Positions 8,985-19,465 are shown, numbered from the stretch's first letter. The stretch: DNA of 64,000 bases from Lysobacterales bacterium (GCA_026982315.1 JALSHI010000050.1:87195-151194); one strand, 5' to 3'. Numbers and translations: made by a program. Notes: generated from the letters alone by a model not told the origin.

Positions 8985-9012
8985 CAGGCGGCCGCGGTCG
9001 CCTGCGTCTTTT
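8985..9012 (+). terminator. Probable Rho-independent terminator after pepA
   Basis: CAGGCG (8985-8990) pairs with CGCCTG (8999-9004) around an 8-base GC-rich loop, followed by CGTCTTTTC. It lies 32 bases past the pepA stop and 73 bases before valS. The T-run is short, so termination may be partial. Confidence 0.55.
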
Positions 9013-9084
9013 CAGACAACGTCACAATAAACCGGCCACCACTTAATCTTCATTGTCAGGCTTTAGATTCAGGATACCCTACTC

Positions 9085-11862
9085 ATGATGCAAAAATATG
9101 ATCCAGCAGCCATTGAAACCAAATGGTACCAGCACTGGGAACAGAATGGATACTTCAAGCCTCGAGGAGAGGGCTCCGAGAGTTTCTGCATCATGATCCC
9201 GCCACCCAATGTGACCGGCACTTTGCACATGGGGCATGCCTTTCAGGACACCATCATGGACGCACTGGTGCGTTACCACCGCATGAAGGGTGATAAAACG
9301 CTCTGGCAGCCAGGCACCGACCATGCGGGCATTGCCACCCAGATGGTGGTGGAACGCCAACTGAATGCCGAAGGGCTGACCCGACACGACCTGGGGCGGG
9401 AAAAATTTATCGAAAAGGTGTGGGAATGGAAAGAGCACTCCGGCAACACCATCACCCGACAGCTCCGCCGGCTGGGGGCTTCCTGCGACTGGTCGCGGGA
9501 ACGCTTTACCATGGACGAAGGGCTGTCTGCCGCAGTCCGGGAAGTCTTTGAAAAACTCTATGACGAAGGGCTGATTTACCGCGGAAAACGCCTGGTTAAC
9601 TGGGACCCGGTATTGCACACGGCCTTATCTGACCTGGAAGTCATTTCCCAGGAGGAGCAAGGCCATTTGTGGCATATTCGCTACCCCATCGCCGATGACA
9701 ATGGCCAGCCTTCCGGCGAGCATTTGGTGGTGGCCACCACCCGGCCTGAAACCATGCTGGGAGACACGGCTGTGGCAGTCCATCCTGAAGATGAACGCTA
9801 TCAGCACCTGGTGGGCAAGCACATTGTCCTGCCGTTAACCGGCCGCCTGATTCCCATTATCGCCGATGATTATGTGGACCGTGAATTCGGCACCGGCTGT
9901 GTCAAAATCACACCAGCGCACGATTTCAATGACTACGACATTGGTCAGCGGCATCAGCTGCCACTGATTAATGTGCTCACCGACAACGCCCGCATTAACG
10001 ATGACATGCCGGAAAAATACCGCAGCCTCGACCGGTTTGAGGCGCGCAAACAGATTGTGGCCGACCTTGAGGCTCAGGGCTGGCTGGAAAAGGTCGAAGA
10101 TCACACTTTGATGGTGCCGCGTGGCGACCGCTCCGGCACCGTCGTCGAGCCTTATCTGACAGACCAGTGGTATGTCAAAATCCAGCCCTTGGCCGAACCG
10201 GCCATTGCCGCGGTGGAAAACGGTGATATCGCCTTTGTGCCTGACAACTGGAAAAACACCTATTACAGCTGGATGAACAACATCCAGGACTGGTGTATCT
10301 CCCGCCAATTGTGGTGGGGTCATCGGATTCCCGCCTGGTACGACGAAGCCGGCAACATTTACGTCGGCCAGTCTGAACAGGCTGTGCGGAAAAAATACAA
10401 ACTGCCCGAAGACCTGCCGCTCAAGCAGGACGAGGACGTTCTCGATACCTGGTTTTCGTCCGCCTTGTGGCCGTTTTCCACCCTTGGCTGGCCAGATAAT
10501 AACCCGGATCTGAAAACTTTTTACCCCACCAGCGTACTGGTCACCGGCTTCGATATCATTTTTTTCTGGGTGGCGCGGATGATTATGATGGGCCTCAAGT
10601 TCATGGACGATGCGCCCTTCAAGCAAGTGTATGTGCACGGTTTGGTGCGGGATGCGCAAGGCCAAAAAATGTCCAAATCCAAGGGCAATGTGCTCGACCC
10701 GCTGGACATTATCGACGGCATTGATCTGGAAAGCCTGATCAAGAAGCGCACCAGCGGCCTCATGCAGCCGCAAATGGCTCCAAAAATCGAGCAGCAAACC
10801 CGTGCGGAGTTTCCTGAGGGCATCAAACCCTATGGCTGCGACGCTTTGCGCTTTACCTTCGCCTCACTGGCTTCCACCGGCCGGGATGTCAAATTTGACA
10901 TGGGCCGGCTGGAAGGCTACCGCAATTTTTGTAACAAGGTATTTAATGCCGCCCGGTTTGTGTTTCTCAATACCGAAGACTTCTCGCCAGTGTCTCAATG
11001 GCAACCCCGCACCACAGAAGAAAAGTGGATTGTTTCCCGCCTGCAACACCGTGCCGAAGAAATCAGCGGCCATATGGAGCATTACCGCCTGGATCTGGCC
11101 GCCCAAAGTATTTACGATTTCTTCTGGAATGAATACTGCGACTGGTTTGTGGAACTGTCCAAGCCGTTACTGAACCAGGGGGATACCGCACTGCGGCACA
11201 ATGTCCAGCACACCCTGCTGCACGTATTGGACCAGGCCTTGCGCCTGTTGCATCCCATCATGCCATTTATCACCGAAGAAATCTGGCAGGATGTCAAAAA
11301 CCGCCTTCAACTCACCGATGACAGCCTGATGCTGGCGGCTTTCCCCTCGCCCCAGAAAAGCCTGGTGGACAAAGAAGCTGAAGCAGAAATGCAATGGATG
11401 CAACAAGTCATATTGGGCATTCGCCAGATCAGGGGAGAAATGAACATCCCGCCGTCCCGTCCCCTGCGCGCCTTTGTCGCCGATGCCAGCGAACAGGACC
11501 TGAAACGATTACAAAAGCACCAGACCACCTTACAGAAACTGGCCCGGCTGGAAAGCATTCAACCCCTGGACTCAGGCGCCAGCGCGCCTGAGTCCGCCAT
11601 GGCGCTGGCCGGCTCCATGAAAATCCTCATCCCTCTGGCAGGGCTTATTGACAAGGCGGCGGAAATTGCCCGATTGAATAAATTACTGGATGGCCTCAAC
11701 CAGGATATCCAGCGTGCCGAAGGCAAACTGTCCAACGAGCGCTTTGTTGCCAGGGCACCGGCTGCCGTGGTCGAAAAAGAAAAAACCAAACTGGCCGGGT
11801 TTCAGGCACAGGCCGAAGAATTGAAACAGCAATTGCAAAAACTCCATGCCATGGAGAGCTGA
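9085..11862 (+). CDS. valS: Valyl-tRNA synthetase
   Basis: A 925-residue class I aminoacyl-tRNA synthetase that attaches valine to tRNA-Val. The HIGH motif appears as LHMGH at residues 47-51 and the KMSKS motif as KMSKSKGN near residue 529. The editing (CP1) domain lies between them (about 190-410), followed by the anticodon-binding domain and a C-terminal coiled coil (about 860-925) typical of ValRS. The GTGLASS-like [10 protein letters not shown] segment is present. Length and order are full. The frame begins with a double ATG, either of which could be used. Confidence 0.97.
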   Translation: MMQKYDPAAIETKWYQHWEQNGYFKPRGEGSESFCIMIPPPNVTGTLHMGHAFQDTIMDALVRYHRMKGDKTLWQPGTDHAGIATQMVVERQLNAEGLTRHDLGREKFIEKVWEWKEHSGNTITRQLRRLGASCDWSRERFTMDEGLSAAVREVFEKLYDEGLIYRGKRLVNWDPVLHTALSDLEVISQEEQGHLWHIRYPIADDNGQPSGEHLVVATTRPETMLGDTAVAVHPEDERYQHLVGKHIVLPLTGRLIPIIADDYVDREFGTGCVKITPAHDFNDYDIGQRHQLPLINVLTDNARINDDMPEKYRSLDRFEARKQIVADLEAQGWLEKVEDHTLMVPRGDRSGTVVEPYLTDQWYVKIQPLAEPAIAAVENGDIAFVPDNWKNTYYSWMNNIQDWCISRQLWWGHRIPAWYDEAGNIYVGQSEQAVRKKYKLPEDLPLKQDEDVLDTWFSSALWPFSTLGWPDNNPDLKTFYPTSVLVTGFDIIFFWVARMIMMGLKFMDDAPFKQVYVHGLVRDAQGQKMSKSKGNVLDPLDIIDGIDLESLIKKRTSGLMQPQMAPKIEQQTRAEFPEGIKPYGCDALRFTFASLASTGRDVKFDMGRLEGYRNFCNKVFNAARFVFLNTEDFSPVSQWQPRTTEEKWIVSRLQHRAEEISGHMEHYRLDLAAQSIYDFFWNEYCDWFVELSKPLLNQGDTALRHNVQHTLLHVLDQALRLLHPIMPFITEEIWQDVKNRLQLTDDSLMLAAFPSPQKSLVDKEAEAEMQWMQQVILGIRQIRGEMNIPPSRPLRAFVADASEQDLKRLQKHQTTLQKLARLESIQPLDSGASAPESAMALAGSMKILIPLAGLIDKAAEIARLNKLLDGLNQDIQRAEGKLSNERFVARAPAAVVEKEKTKLAGFQAQAEELKQQLQKLHAMES

Positions 11863-11972
11863 TACGTTCGCGCCAATGCCTTTGTCAACGATTGTAAACT
11901 GCCCCATTGGGATTTCACCAATAAATCCATATCCGGTAACATGGGTGCAATCATTGACCCCTGGTATGCGCA

Positions 11973-12899
11973 ATGAAATATCCCATGATCTGGCTGCTGG
12001 CGCTGGCAACAGCCGCCATGGCGGTGCTGGCTCACTTGTCTTTGCCTCAATTCGAACAACCCAGCCTGTTCAGCGCGGCGTTGGAAGGCGCGCTTGTTCT
12101 TGTCACTGCAGGCGTGTTGTGGGGCCTGGAAAAGCACCGTGTTGACAAGCCCTTTTACTGGTTTCTGCTGGTGGGCTTTTTGTTGCTTTATCTGTCTTTA
12201 TTTATTGATTTTATCGATGAATTTTACTTTCAGCCCCAGTGGCTGGCCACCACCGAAGAACTGATCCTGCTGGTTGGGTTTCTCACCACAACCTATGGCA
12301 TTTACCTGGCCATCAAACATCATTTTGACCAGATTGAGTACCTGGAAGAACTGGCCCAAACCGATGCGCTCACCGGCCTATTGAACCGGCGGGCCATTAT
12401 CAATCACCTGAACCAGCAAACCGCCTTGTGTCAACAAGATCAGGCACAAACCTATTCGGTGGTCATCGCCGATATTGACCGCTTCAAAACCATCAACGAC
12501 GCGCACGGCCACCATGTGGGCGACGACGTGCTCCGGCAAATTGCGCTTCAACTGGCCGGCAACTTGCGCGCCAGTGACCATATCGGCCGTTGGGGCGGTG
12601 AAGAATTTATCATTTTACTGCCACACACCCACGAAGGCGGCGCTGCGCTGGTGGCGGAAAAAGTGCGTCAACATGTTGTGGGCCAGCCCTATGTCCTCAA
12701 TGGACAGCCCATCACACTCAGCATCAGCCTGGGCGTGGCCCAGTGCCAGCCTGACTTATGCGACTGGAACGAAGTCATCAAGCGTGCCGATCGCGCCATG
12801 TACCAGGCTAAGCAGGCTGGCCGCAACCGCGTACGCACCGCGTCACAAGTGGAACAATCCCTGCCGGATATTTTCTTGCGACCCGACCCAGCCCCGTGA
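11973..12899 (+). CDS. Membrane-anchored diguanylate cyclase (GGDEF)
   Basis: A 308-residue protein with about four N-terminal membrane helices (residues 5-25, 32-50, 60-82, 90-112) and a C-terminal GGDEF domain (about 125-290). The active-site loop reads RWGGEEF, the active GG[DE]EF form, and the upstream ADIDRFKTIND segment carries the metal-binding Asp, so it should be able to make cyclic di-GMP from two GTP. The RxxD inhibitory-site motif expected a few residues before GGEEF is present in part as R-A-S-D in LRASDHIGRWGG. The sensory signal is unknown. A cyclic di-GMP receptor candidate (PilZ) lies elsewhere in the window. Confidence 0.88.
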   Translation: MKYPMIWLLALATAAMAVLAHLSLPQFEQPSLFSAALEGALVLVTAGVLWGLEKHRVDKPFYWFLLVGFLLLYLSLFIDFIDEFYFQPQWLATTEELILLVGFLTTTYGIYLAIKHHFDQIEYLEELAQTDALTGLLNRRAIINHLNQQTALCQQDQAQTYSVVIADIDRFKTINDAHGHHVGDDVLRQIALQLAGNLRASDHIGRWGGEEFIILLPHTHEGGAALVAEKVRQHVVGQPYVLNGQPITLSISLGVAQCQPDLCDWNEVIKRADRAMYQAKQAGRNRVRTASQVEQSLPDIFLRPDPAP

Positions 12900-12930
12900 T
12901 AAGTTAACCTTTTTCTCAGGGGTGCTTTTT

Positions 12931-13557
12931 ATGCCATCGGCTGTTGTCAGACTTTCCATGTGCTTTCAACTGGCGCTTGTGTTTATAGGGATGTACGCCT
13001 GGGCGCCTGCCCACGCTGGCTGCAATGGCGAAAAACCTTATCCGGAAGAATCCTTTCCCACCATTCGCTTTGAAACCACAATGGGCGTGATTGACGTGGA
13101 GCTGGACCGCGAGCGCGCCCCTTTAACGGTGGATAACTTTCTGCGTTACGTGAAAGCCGGCCGCTATGACAATACCATCTTTCACCGGGTCATGCCCGGG
13201 TTCGTGGTGCAAGGCGGTGGTTATACGCCTCAACTGAAAACGATTCCTCAGTGCGCACCGGTGGTCAATGAGTCCGGCAATGGCCTGCGCAATGACGAAG
13301 GCACCATTGCCATGGCCCGTTTTGACGCGCCCCATTCGGCCACTTCACAGTTTTATTTCAACCTGGGCGATAATGACAGCCTGAACCCCAACCCGAAGCG
13401 CTGGGGCTATGCTGTTTTCGGCTATGTGACCGAAGGCATGGATGTGCTCAAGAAAATCGCTGCGGTCAAAACCGGCTACTCTGACCAGTTGGACGCTGAT
13501 AATGTCCCGCAACAGCCTGTGATCCTGAAAAAAGCCTTTCTGCTGACTGGCGAATAA
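12931..13557 (+). CDS. Periplasmic cyclophilin-type peptidyl-prolyl isomerase
   Basis: A 208-residue protein with a signal peptide (residues 1-28, ending PAHAGC) and a cyclophilin domain. Active-site elements are visible: FHRVMPGFVVQGG (catalytic Arg), the SATSQFYFNLGDN strand and the WGYAVFGYVTEGMDVL segment. It would catalyse cis-trans isomerisation of X-Pro bonds in the periplasm, like PpiA. The Cys just after the cleavage site (AG-C) could make it a lipoprotein, though the lipobox is poor. The start at 12931 follows CAGGGG by about 10 bases; an in-frame ATG nine codons later is an alternative. Confidence 0.88.
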   Translation: MPSAVVRLSMCFQLALVFIGMYAWAPAHAGCNGEKPYPEESFPTIRFETTMGVIDVELDRERAPLTVDNFLRYVKAGRYDNTIFHRVMPGFVVQGGGYTPQLKTIPQCAPVVNESGNGLRNDEGTIAMARFDAPHSATSQFYFNLGDNDSLNPNPKRWGYAVFGYVTEGMDVLKKIAAVKTGYSDQLDADNVPQQPVILKKAFLLTGE

Positions 13558-13604
13558 AAAAACTCATCCACCGGCAAGCGCCTGCCCCACTCAATAATCG
13601 CCCA

Positions 13605-14009
13605 TCAGGATTTAGCGGATTGCACCTTTTGCGGCAGACGACAGGCGCAATCCAGACGATAATTGCGCCAATGCGCCCAAGCCAACATCAAACCGCCGGT
13701 GGCGAAAACCATTGACTCCTCGACCGTGGTCAACCGGCCTTCCAGCAACGTTCCAATCACCAGCAAGGCATATCCGGCAATGGCAACACCCAGTACGGAC
13801 CGCCGCCGGTGACGGCAATAGCTACGGCCAATACTCCAACCAGCCAAGACACCAATAAAACCGATCCAGAGCCAGCCATGGCCAAAATGCGCCCACTTGG
13901 GCAATGCCGGCAAGATGGATAACAAAATCGGCGCCAATGCGCACTGAATGGCGCATAGTCCAGACACAAAAACCCCTAACAAGTCACTAAAGGTGCGTTT
14001 AATTTCCAT
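13605..14009 (-). CDS. MerC-domain membrane protein
   Basis: A 134-residue integral membrane protein with four predicted helices. The first helix contains the paired cysteines C19-x3-C23 (CAIQC), the arrangement seen in MerC proteins, followed by a conserved Pro; a second Cys pair (CAC) lies near residue 121. MerC in mercury operons takes up Hg(II), but stand-alone chromosomal MerC-domain proteins are common in marine gammaproteobacteria and have no proven substrate. No mer genes lie nearby. It converges on the cyclophilin gene with a 47-base gap. Confidence 0.75.
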   Translation of the reverse strand: MEIKRTFSDLLGVFVSGLCAIQCALAPILLSILPALPKWAHFGHGWLWIGFIGVLAGWSIGRSYCRHRRRSVLGVAIAGYALLVIGTLLEGRLTTVEESMVFATGGLMLAWAHWRNYRLDCACRLPQKVQSAKS

Positions 14010-14228
14010 GGGCTGATCCTGCCATACTTGTCATGCTGTTCCCTTCTGTCATTTGTTCAGAAATTGTCACCACCAGTGTTATGCCCTGAACCTTTTCTCG
14101 CTATCACCTGGGGTTATTTTTGCGTCAACGCTGATCAAGGGAATGTTCGATTGACAAATCAACACCACAAACCCATCAGCTATCATGGGGATAAAAACCA
14201 TTTTTTCGAGCCTGAGTCAGCCTCTTGC

Positions 14229-14693
14229 TTATTTTTTTACTGCGTCTCTCAAGCGCATTCGCATCACAATCGCATCCTCGCGATGTGTGCCGTCCCGATA
14301 ATAGTCACGGCGCGTTCCGATTGTTTCAAATCCCAGACTGGCGTAAAGATTTTTTGCCACCTGGTTGGATTTCCTGACCTCCAGAATCAACACCTCGTCA
14401 TTCCAGTAACGGCAAAAACCGATTAAATGCTTCAGCAGACGCCGACCCAGGCCTTTTCCCTGGAATTCCGGCGCAACACATACATTGAGCACATGCGCTT
14501 CACCTGCGGCATGGGTTAATATTGCATAGCCACACAGTTGCCCTGCGGCTTCCATCACACAACAATAATAGCCCGCGTGCAGACAGCTCCCCAGGAGCCG
14601 TTTTGACCAGGGAAACCGGTAGCTGCGTGACTCGATCAATGCCACCGCTTCCAAGTCCGCTTCACACATGGGGCGAATCTGAACAGCATCCAT
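14229..14693 (-). CDS. rimI: Ribosomal protein bS18-alanine N-acetyltransferase RimI
   Basis: A 154-residue GNAT acetyltransferase. The acetyl-CoA loop Q-G-K-G-L-G-R-R-L-L is clear at about residues 80-89, followed by VLILEVRKSNQVAKNLYASLGF, which matches the RimI strand beta-5 and the N-A-x-x-L-Y helix. RimI acetylates the N-terminal Ala of ribosomal protein S18 and related N-termini. The open frame extends upstream to 14771, but MDAVQIRPM at 14693 fits the family start. There is no partner tsaB next to it, which is the usual neighbour. Other GNAT functions remain possible. Confidence 0.8.
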   Translation of the reverse strand: MDAVQIRPMCEADLEAVALIESRSYRFPWSKRLLGSCLHAGYYCCVMEAAGQLCGYAILTHAAGEAHVLNVCVAPEFQGKGLGRRLLKHLIGFCRYWNDEVLILEVRKSNQVAKNLYASLGFETIGTRRDYYRDGTHREDAIVMRMRLRDAVKK

Positions 14694-14857
14694 GGGCGCA
14701 TTGAACGGTGAGGCCGGCCTTGCTGTCAAGCACTTATTTGTCCAGATGCTGACACCTGAAAACACGACCACGGTTCCGCTCGCCCCGGCTTTCGGCTATC
14801 ATAGCGGCCTGACCTGCCCCAATAAACCAGAACCCAACTCACAGGATATTCAACAGC

Positions 14858-16225
14858 ATGGCTGAAGCAGTTCCCAACGAAGCCACAGAAAAAGACATTC
14901 AGGCGCTTTATCACGCCCTGGATGAGGGGCGGCTTTCTGAAATTCGGCGCACCATTAATGCCTTGCCCGCATCGGAAATCGCCCATTTTCTGGAATCGCT
15001 GCCGGTCGCCAAGCGAAAAATCGTATGGGAACAGGTGGATCCGGAAAAAGAAGGCGAGGTGCTGGTTGACCTGCGCGACGAGGTGCGCGCCACGCTAATC
15101 GAGGACATGGACACCGAGGAACTGGTGCAGGCCACCGAAGACCTCGATATTGATGACCTGGCTGACATTATTCATGATCTGCCCGAAGAGGTCACCAACG
15201 AACTGTTGCTGTCCATGGATCGCGAAAACCGCGAGCTGCTGGAGCGGGTACTGAGCTACCCGGAAGATTCCGCAGGCGGCCTGATGAATCCGGAAGTGGT
15301 GACGGTTCGCCCGGATGTGTCGCTGGACGTGGTTTTGCGCTATCTGCGCATGCGCGGCGACTTGCCCGAGCCCCTGGATGAAATTTATGTGATTGGCCGT
15401 AACGGGCATTATCGTGGCCGTCTGGGCATTAGGGACTTGCTCACACAAGACCCGTCCATGCTGGTGGCCGATGTCATGGATCAGTCCACCAAACCCATTG
15501 AAGCCACCACACCCGCCTCGGAAGTGGCCCAGGATTTCGAGCACTATGACTGGATATCAGCACCGGTGGTGGATGAGTCAAACAAACTGATTGGCCGCAT
15601 CACTGTTGATGACATTCTTGATGTTATCCGTGAGGAGGCCGACCACTCGGTGATGAGCATGGCGGGTCTGGACGAAGAAGACGATATGTTCGCGCCGGTA
15701 CTGGTCAGCTCCAGACGACGCGCTGTCTGGCTGGGCATCAACCTGCTGACTGCGTTGCTGGCTGCCTGGGCCATCGGTTTTTTCGAGGAAACCCTGCAAA
15801 AAGTGGTGGCCCTGGCCGTGCTGATGCCCATAGTCGCCTCCATGGGCGGCATCGCCGGTTCCCAGACCCTGACGCTGATGATCCGCGGCATGGCCACCGG
15901 CCAAATCGGTGTCGGCAACGCCAAATACTTGTTTACCCGGGAAATGCTGATCGGCCTGCTGAACTCGCTGTTATGGGCCGTCGTACTCTCCGGCATCACC
16001 TGGCTGTGGTTTGGCGATATTCGTATTGGCATGGTCATTGCCTTGGCCTTGGTGGTCAATCTGGTGGCCGGCGCCCTGGCCGGTGTGCTAATCCCCCTGA
16101 TTCTGCGTCGTCTGTCCATTGACCCGGCCATAGCCGGAGGCGTGGTTTTGACCACTGTTACGGATCTGGTGGGCTATGTGTCCTTTCTGGGTTTTGGCAC
16201 CTGGTTTCTGCTGGGTGGCCATTAG
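14858..16225 (+). CDS. mgtE: Magnesium transporter MgtE
   Basis: A 455-residue MgtE. An N-terminal superhelical domain (about 25-135, many Glu/Asp such as LPEEVTNELL), two CBS domains (about 145-265) and a five-helix C-terminal channel domain (about 290-455) are all present. The conserved P-I-V-A-S-M-G-G-I-A-G-S-Q-T segment in the membrane domain lines the Mg pore. The cytoplasmic domains bind Mg and close the channel when Mg is plentiful. It is full length. No riboswitch-like leader is evident in the 164 bases shared with the divergent rimI. Confidence 0.93.
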   Translation: MAEAVPNEATEKDIQALYHALDEGRLSEIRRTINALPASEIAHFLESLPVAKRKIVWEQVDPEKEGEVLVDLRDEVRATLIEDMDTEELVQATEDLDIDDLADIIHDLPEEVTNELLLSMDRENRELLERVLSYPEDSAGGLMNPEVVTVRPDVSLDVVLRYLRMRGDLPEPLDEIYVIGRNGHYRGRLGIRDLLTQDPSMLVADVMDQSTKPIEATTPASEVAQDFEHYDWISAPVVDESNKLIGRITVDDILDVIREEADHSVMSMAGLDEEDDMFAPVLVSSRRRAVWLGINLLTALLAAWAIGFFEETLQKVVALAVLMPIVASMGGIAGSQTLTLMIRGMATGQIGVGNAKYLFTREMLIGLLNSLLWAVVLSGITWLWFGDIRIGMVIALALVVNLVAGALAGVLIPLILRRLSIDPAIAGGVVLTTVTDLVGYVSFLGFGTWFLLGGH

Positions 16226-16346
16226 GCACTTATACCATTGCCGCCATGGGCCGGAGACGGCTGTCATTCATGTCCGCTGTTGCCAACTTGAAAAGCCACG
16301 GCAAAAAGGCGTATGCTGTGCATAACTGTGCAGCCGGAGAATGCCC

Positions 16347-17507
16347 ATGCCCCAAGTCAGCGCAGGCACCAAACCGCCGCGGGAGGACCGCAGCCCGTGG
16401 GCTCGTTATGTACTACAGCGATTGCAACAAGCGGATATCCGTCCCCATGGGCGTCGGCCATGGGACTGGCAGGTGCATGACCCGCGCCTGTACCGGCAAA
16501 TCGTCTTGCGGGGAAACCTCGGGCTGGGAGAAGCCTATATGGATGACTGGTTTGACTGCCAACAACTGGACCAGTCGCTGGAGCGCATTCTTCGCACCCA
16601 CCTGGATGAAAACACATTTATCCCACCGCTTGTATTCAACCTCCGTAACCGCTTATTCAACTTGCAAACGCGTCATCGCGCCTGGCAGGTCGGCCGCCAA
16701 CATTATGACATTGGCAACGATCTCTACCAAATCATGCTCGATGAACGCATGATTTATTCTTGCGGCTATTGGAAAAACGCCAGCACACTGGCCCAGGCGC
16801 AGGAAAACAAACTCCGGCTGGTTGCGGAAAAACTTAACCTTCAACCCGGCATGCAGGTGCTGGACATTGGTTGCGGCTGGGGCGGCGCTGCAGATTTCAT
16901 GGCGCGGGAATACGGCGTCACTGTGGATGGCATTACCATTTCCCGCCAGCAATATGAATGGGCCAGGCAGCATTATCAACACCCTCGCTTACGCTACCGG
17001 CTCATGGATTATCGGGATCTCAATGGCACTTACGATGCCATTTATTCCATTGGCATGTTTGAGCATGTGGGGCCAAAGAACTATGTCGCCTTTTTTCGCA
17101 AAGTCTGCGGCTTGCTCACCGCAAACGGGCTTTTTCTGCTTCACACCATCGGAAAGGCCTCGCCGGTTCTGGCCGCTGATCCCTGGATCAACCGGTATAT
17201 CTTTCCCAATGGCATGATTCCCACCCAGAAAGCCCTGGTGCAGGGATTGCAGGCCTTTTTCCGCATCGAAGACTGGCATAACTTTGGCCCGCATTATGAC
17301 CGCACCCTGATGCAGTGGCACCACAATGCGGAACAAGCCCGCTGGCAGTTAGGCAAAAAATACGACCGGCGTTTTTTCCGCATGTGGCGGTACTACCTGC
17401 TGTCTTCGGCCGCTTCATTTCGCGCGCGCAAACTGGAACTCTGGCAACTGCTGTTAAGTCAGGCCCGGCACAGTCCGCCCCAACCTCCAGTCATTCGGGC
17501 CGGTTAG
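16347..17507 (+). CDS. cfa: Cyclopropane-fatty-acyl-phospholipid synthase
   Basis: A 386-residue SAM-dependent enzyme that adds a methylene across cis double bonds of membrane phospholipid acyl chains. The N-terminal lipid-binding part holds the GEAYMDDWFDC segment. The methyltransferase domain carries QHYDIGNDLYQIMLDERMIYSCGYW, split here at the family motif, and the SAM-binding VLDIGCGWGG near residue 172. The C-terminal HYDRTLMQWH also matches. GGAGA lies 8 bases before the second of two in-frame ATGs, so 16347 is preferred over 16341. Its stop is only 3 bases from that of the convergent next gene. Confidence 0.93.
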   Translation: MPQVSAGTKPPREDRSPWARYVLQRLQQADIRPHGRRPWDWQVHDPRLYRQIVLRGNLGLGEAYMDDWFDCQQLDQSLERILRTHLDENTFIPPLVFNLRNRLFNLQTRHRAWQVGRQHYDIGNDLYQIMLDERMIYSCGYWKNASTLAQAQENKLRLVAEKLNLQPGMQVLDIGCGWGGAADFMAREYGVTVDGITISRQQYEWARQHYQHPRLRYRLMDYRDLNGTYDAIYSIGMFEHVGPKNYVAFFRKVCGLLTANGLFLLHTIGKASPVLAADPWINRYIFPNGMIPTQKALVQGLQAFFRIEDWHNFGPHYDRTLMQWHHNAEQARWQLGKKYDRRFFRMWRYYLLSSAASFRARKLELWQLLLSQARHSPPQPPVIRAG

Positions 17508-17510
17508 TCG

Positions 17511-18185
17511 CTAAAACATCAGCTGCCCGCCGGGACTGGTTGGCAACACATCAAAGGCCACAATACAGCGTGCCTGACTGGACACAAAGGGATGCACATA
17601 GTGCACATACCACGGGGGGAAAAGCACCAGTTTGCCGGCGACTGGTTCAATGCGGCGACTGAAGGGAAAGCCGTGATGCCAGGATTCAGGGATGGGATTG
17701 ATAAACTCAATGTTACCCGCTGGCGGCTGAATATCCTCGGGGTATTGCACATAATAACAACCACTGGCAATGGTGCCATGACTGGGATGACAATGCGGCG
17801 CCTGCCAGTGGCCGGTTTCAAGCAGGTTGGACCAGGCATTAACCCACGGATCAATCTGTGCGCTGGCTTCTTCACCTAAATGCTGACGAAGATAGTCCCT
17901 CACCGCCGGGTAAATCACCTGATCTTTCAAGCGTTGAACGGCCGGATGCTGAATGTCCAGAAAATTCATGCGGGTGGCGGTCTGGAAGCCACCCTTGGTG
18001 GACACGGTATTATTGTTGACTTCGTTCTGGTCTGTATCCCGGTAACGATTCGCCAGCTTCCTGACCAACGCCAGAATATCGGTATTGAGCGCTTCCAGCC
18101 CCTGGTGGTCACGTTGCATCACCGTCGTGGGCACATGCACTTCAATTTCATCCTGATACGTCACTGTTTCGCGTGGATTGTTCAT
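17511..18185 (-). CDS. Putative 2OG-Fe(II) oxygenase (TIGR02466-like)
   Basis: A 224-residue soluble protein. The C-terminal half has the pattern HCHPSHGTIASGCYYV ... FPPWYVHYVHPF ... R, which fits the double-stranded beta-helix fold of TIGR02466-type putative 2-oxoglutarate/Fe(II) oxygenases: an H-x-[DH] pair, a distal His and a downstream Arg for 2-oxoglutarate. In this protein the first pair is H-C-H, so Asp is replaced by His or lies elsewhere. Related proteins occur in marine bacteria and phages; the substrate is unknown. No operon partner is evident. Confidence 0.72.
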   Translation of the reverse strand: MNNPRETVTYQDEIEVHVPTTVMQRDHQGLEALNTDILALVRKLANRYRDTDQNEVNNNTVSTKGGFQTATRMNFLDIQHPAVQRLKDQVIYPAVRDYLRQHLGEEASAQIDPWVNAWSNLLETGHWQAPHCHPSHGTIASGCYYVQYPEDIQPPAGNIEFINPIPESWHHGFPFSRRIEPVAGKLVLFPPWYVHYVHPFVSSQARCIVAFDVLPTSPGGQLMF

Positions 18186-18359
18186 GAGAGAAAAATAACA
18201 CAGGCCACCGCCATTTGCCCAGCCTCTTTGACGCCGTTTCAGGCATTTGCCTGTCCAGAGACCTGCACCTCTACCGGAAACTGCTCATATCCACTGGTAC
18301 GGCTTGCGACCACGATGCTATGATTACGCTGTCGCAGACACATTTAAGGAGGACCTCTG

Positions 18360-18776
18360 ATGGGCTTTTTCACAATTATCACCCTGGCGGTACTGGCCAT
18401 GCTGGTGCTGTCCCGGGAAATCCTGGAAAAATGGCCGCAAAGCCGCGAACTCATCCAGTGGCTGCATGGTTCCCGCGACTGGATTGGGGTCGTTTCCCTG
18501 GTTATCGGCCTGATCAATATCCTCCGTATTCTCGGCCGTCTGAAATATTTCGGCTATGCGCCGGGAATCTATCTGATCTGGCTGGCCAGCGCCGTGGTCA
18601 CGGCTGCATTGGGATTATTGCTGGGACAAAGCCTGCTGCGGCAATGGGCCGCGGGCAATCCCAAGGCCGTAGATGTCATTAACAAAATGGTGGACACCCT
18701 GGCGCCGCACCAAAAAAACCTTGGTTATGCCGCAGGTATTCTGGCAGTCTTGATTCTTTTGATGCGTATTTTCTGA
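18360..18776 (+). CDS. Small conserved-looking membrane protein of unknown function
   Basis: A 138-residue protein that I do not recognise. It has about four hydrophobic segments: residues 3-20, 42-62, 66-92 and 120-138, the last at the very C-terminus. Between the third and fourth lies an amphipathic stretch (VINKMVDTLAPHQKNLGYAAG). A strong Shine-Dalgarno AAGGAGG precedes the ATG by 7 bases, supporting a real gene. It is followed by the second RDD gene on the same strand after 106 bases, so the two may be co-transcribed. Confidence 0.7.
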   Translation: MGFFTIITLAVLAMLVLSREILEKWPQSRELIQWLHGSRDWIGVVSLVIGLINILRILGRLKYFGYAPGIYLIWLASAVVTAALGLLLGQSLLRQWAAGNPKAVDVINKMVDTLAPHQKNLGYAAGILAVLILLMRIF

Positions 18777-18882
18777 CCCGCCAATCATGCACCACACCGG
18801 TGGCGCCCCGAAAACCATGAGTACGGGGCAACTTTGCGCCCAAAAGGTTGCCCAAGAATCTCTGCCTTCACAACAAGCCTGA

Positions 18883-19413
18883 ATGAACAACCAGAATCAC
18901 CAATCCGACCACATGCAGTCAGCGTCTACCCTGAACCCTTACCAGCCTGAACAACTGGCCACATTGGGCCAGCGCCTGGCTGGCGCCTTTATTGATGGTT
19001 TTTTGCAACTGGCCACCGCCGTGCCCATTATCAGCAGAACCGTACTGGCCGATGTGACCCAAGTCAGCGAAATTACCACCGCCATGGTGGTGCAGGTCAA
19101 CATTATCCATATACTGGTGTATCTGGGCCTGCATGGTTACCTGCTGCACAATAACGGCCAAACCATCGGCAAGTTTCTGGCTGGAAGCAAAATTCGCTTT
19201 ATTGACGGGCGCAAACCTTCTTTGATTCATATTGTGGTGATGCGGACGCTTGTTCCCGGCTTGCTGGGGCTGGTGCCCCGCGTCGGGCTGGCTTTAGTGA
19301 CCGCGGGTGCCGCACTGGTGCTAAGACCGGACCGCCGCGCCCTGCACGACCATATTGCCGGAACAGTGGTGGTGAAGGCGGACGTCCCCGACCCAGTCAA
19401 CACCCCGGATTAA
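18883..19413 (+). CDS. RDD family membrane protein
   Basis: A 176-residue RDD-family protein. The first helix carries RLAGAFIDGFLQLA with the family Arg and Asp, helix 2 is followed by GQTIGKFLAGSKIRFIDG, and the C-terminal part ends with RRALHDHIAGTVVV, which matches the conserved R-x-x-H-D motif. About four hydrophobic segments are seen. The first 25 residues are polar and Gln/Asn rich. The role is unknown. It is longer and closer to the family consensus than the other RDD protein at the left of the window. Confidence 0.85.
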   Translation: MNNQNHQSDHMQSASTLNPYQPEQLATLGQRLAGAFIDGFLQLATAVPIISRTVLADVTQVSEITTAMVVQVNIIHILVYLGLHGYLLHNNGQTIGKFLAGSKIRFIDGRKPSLIHIVVMRTLVPGLLGLVPRVGLALVTAGAALVLRPDRRALHDHIAGTVVVKADVPDPVNTPD

Positions 19414-19440
19414 ACAGCCCGCACATCCCGCGCGGTAAAC

Positions 19441-19465
19441 GGCCTTTTGTTTGCAAGGCCTTCTC
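19441..19465. terminator. Weak bidirectional terminator candidate
   Basis: GGCCTT (19441-19446) pairs with AAGGCC (19455-19460) around an 8-base loop between the convergent RDD and acyltransferase genes. The flanking T-runs are short. Confidence 0.35.

Noticed and set aside
9835..10797. 320-codon open frame antisense to valS
   Set aside because: valS is certain from its motifs; this is a codon-bias shadow with no ribosome site or recognisable domain.
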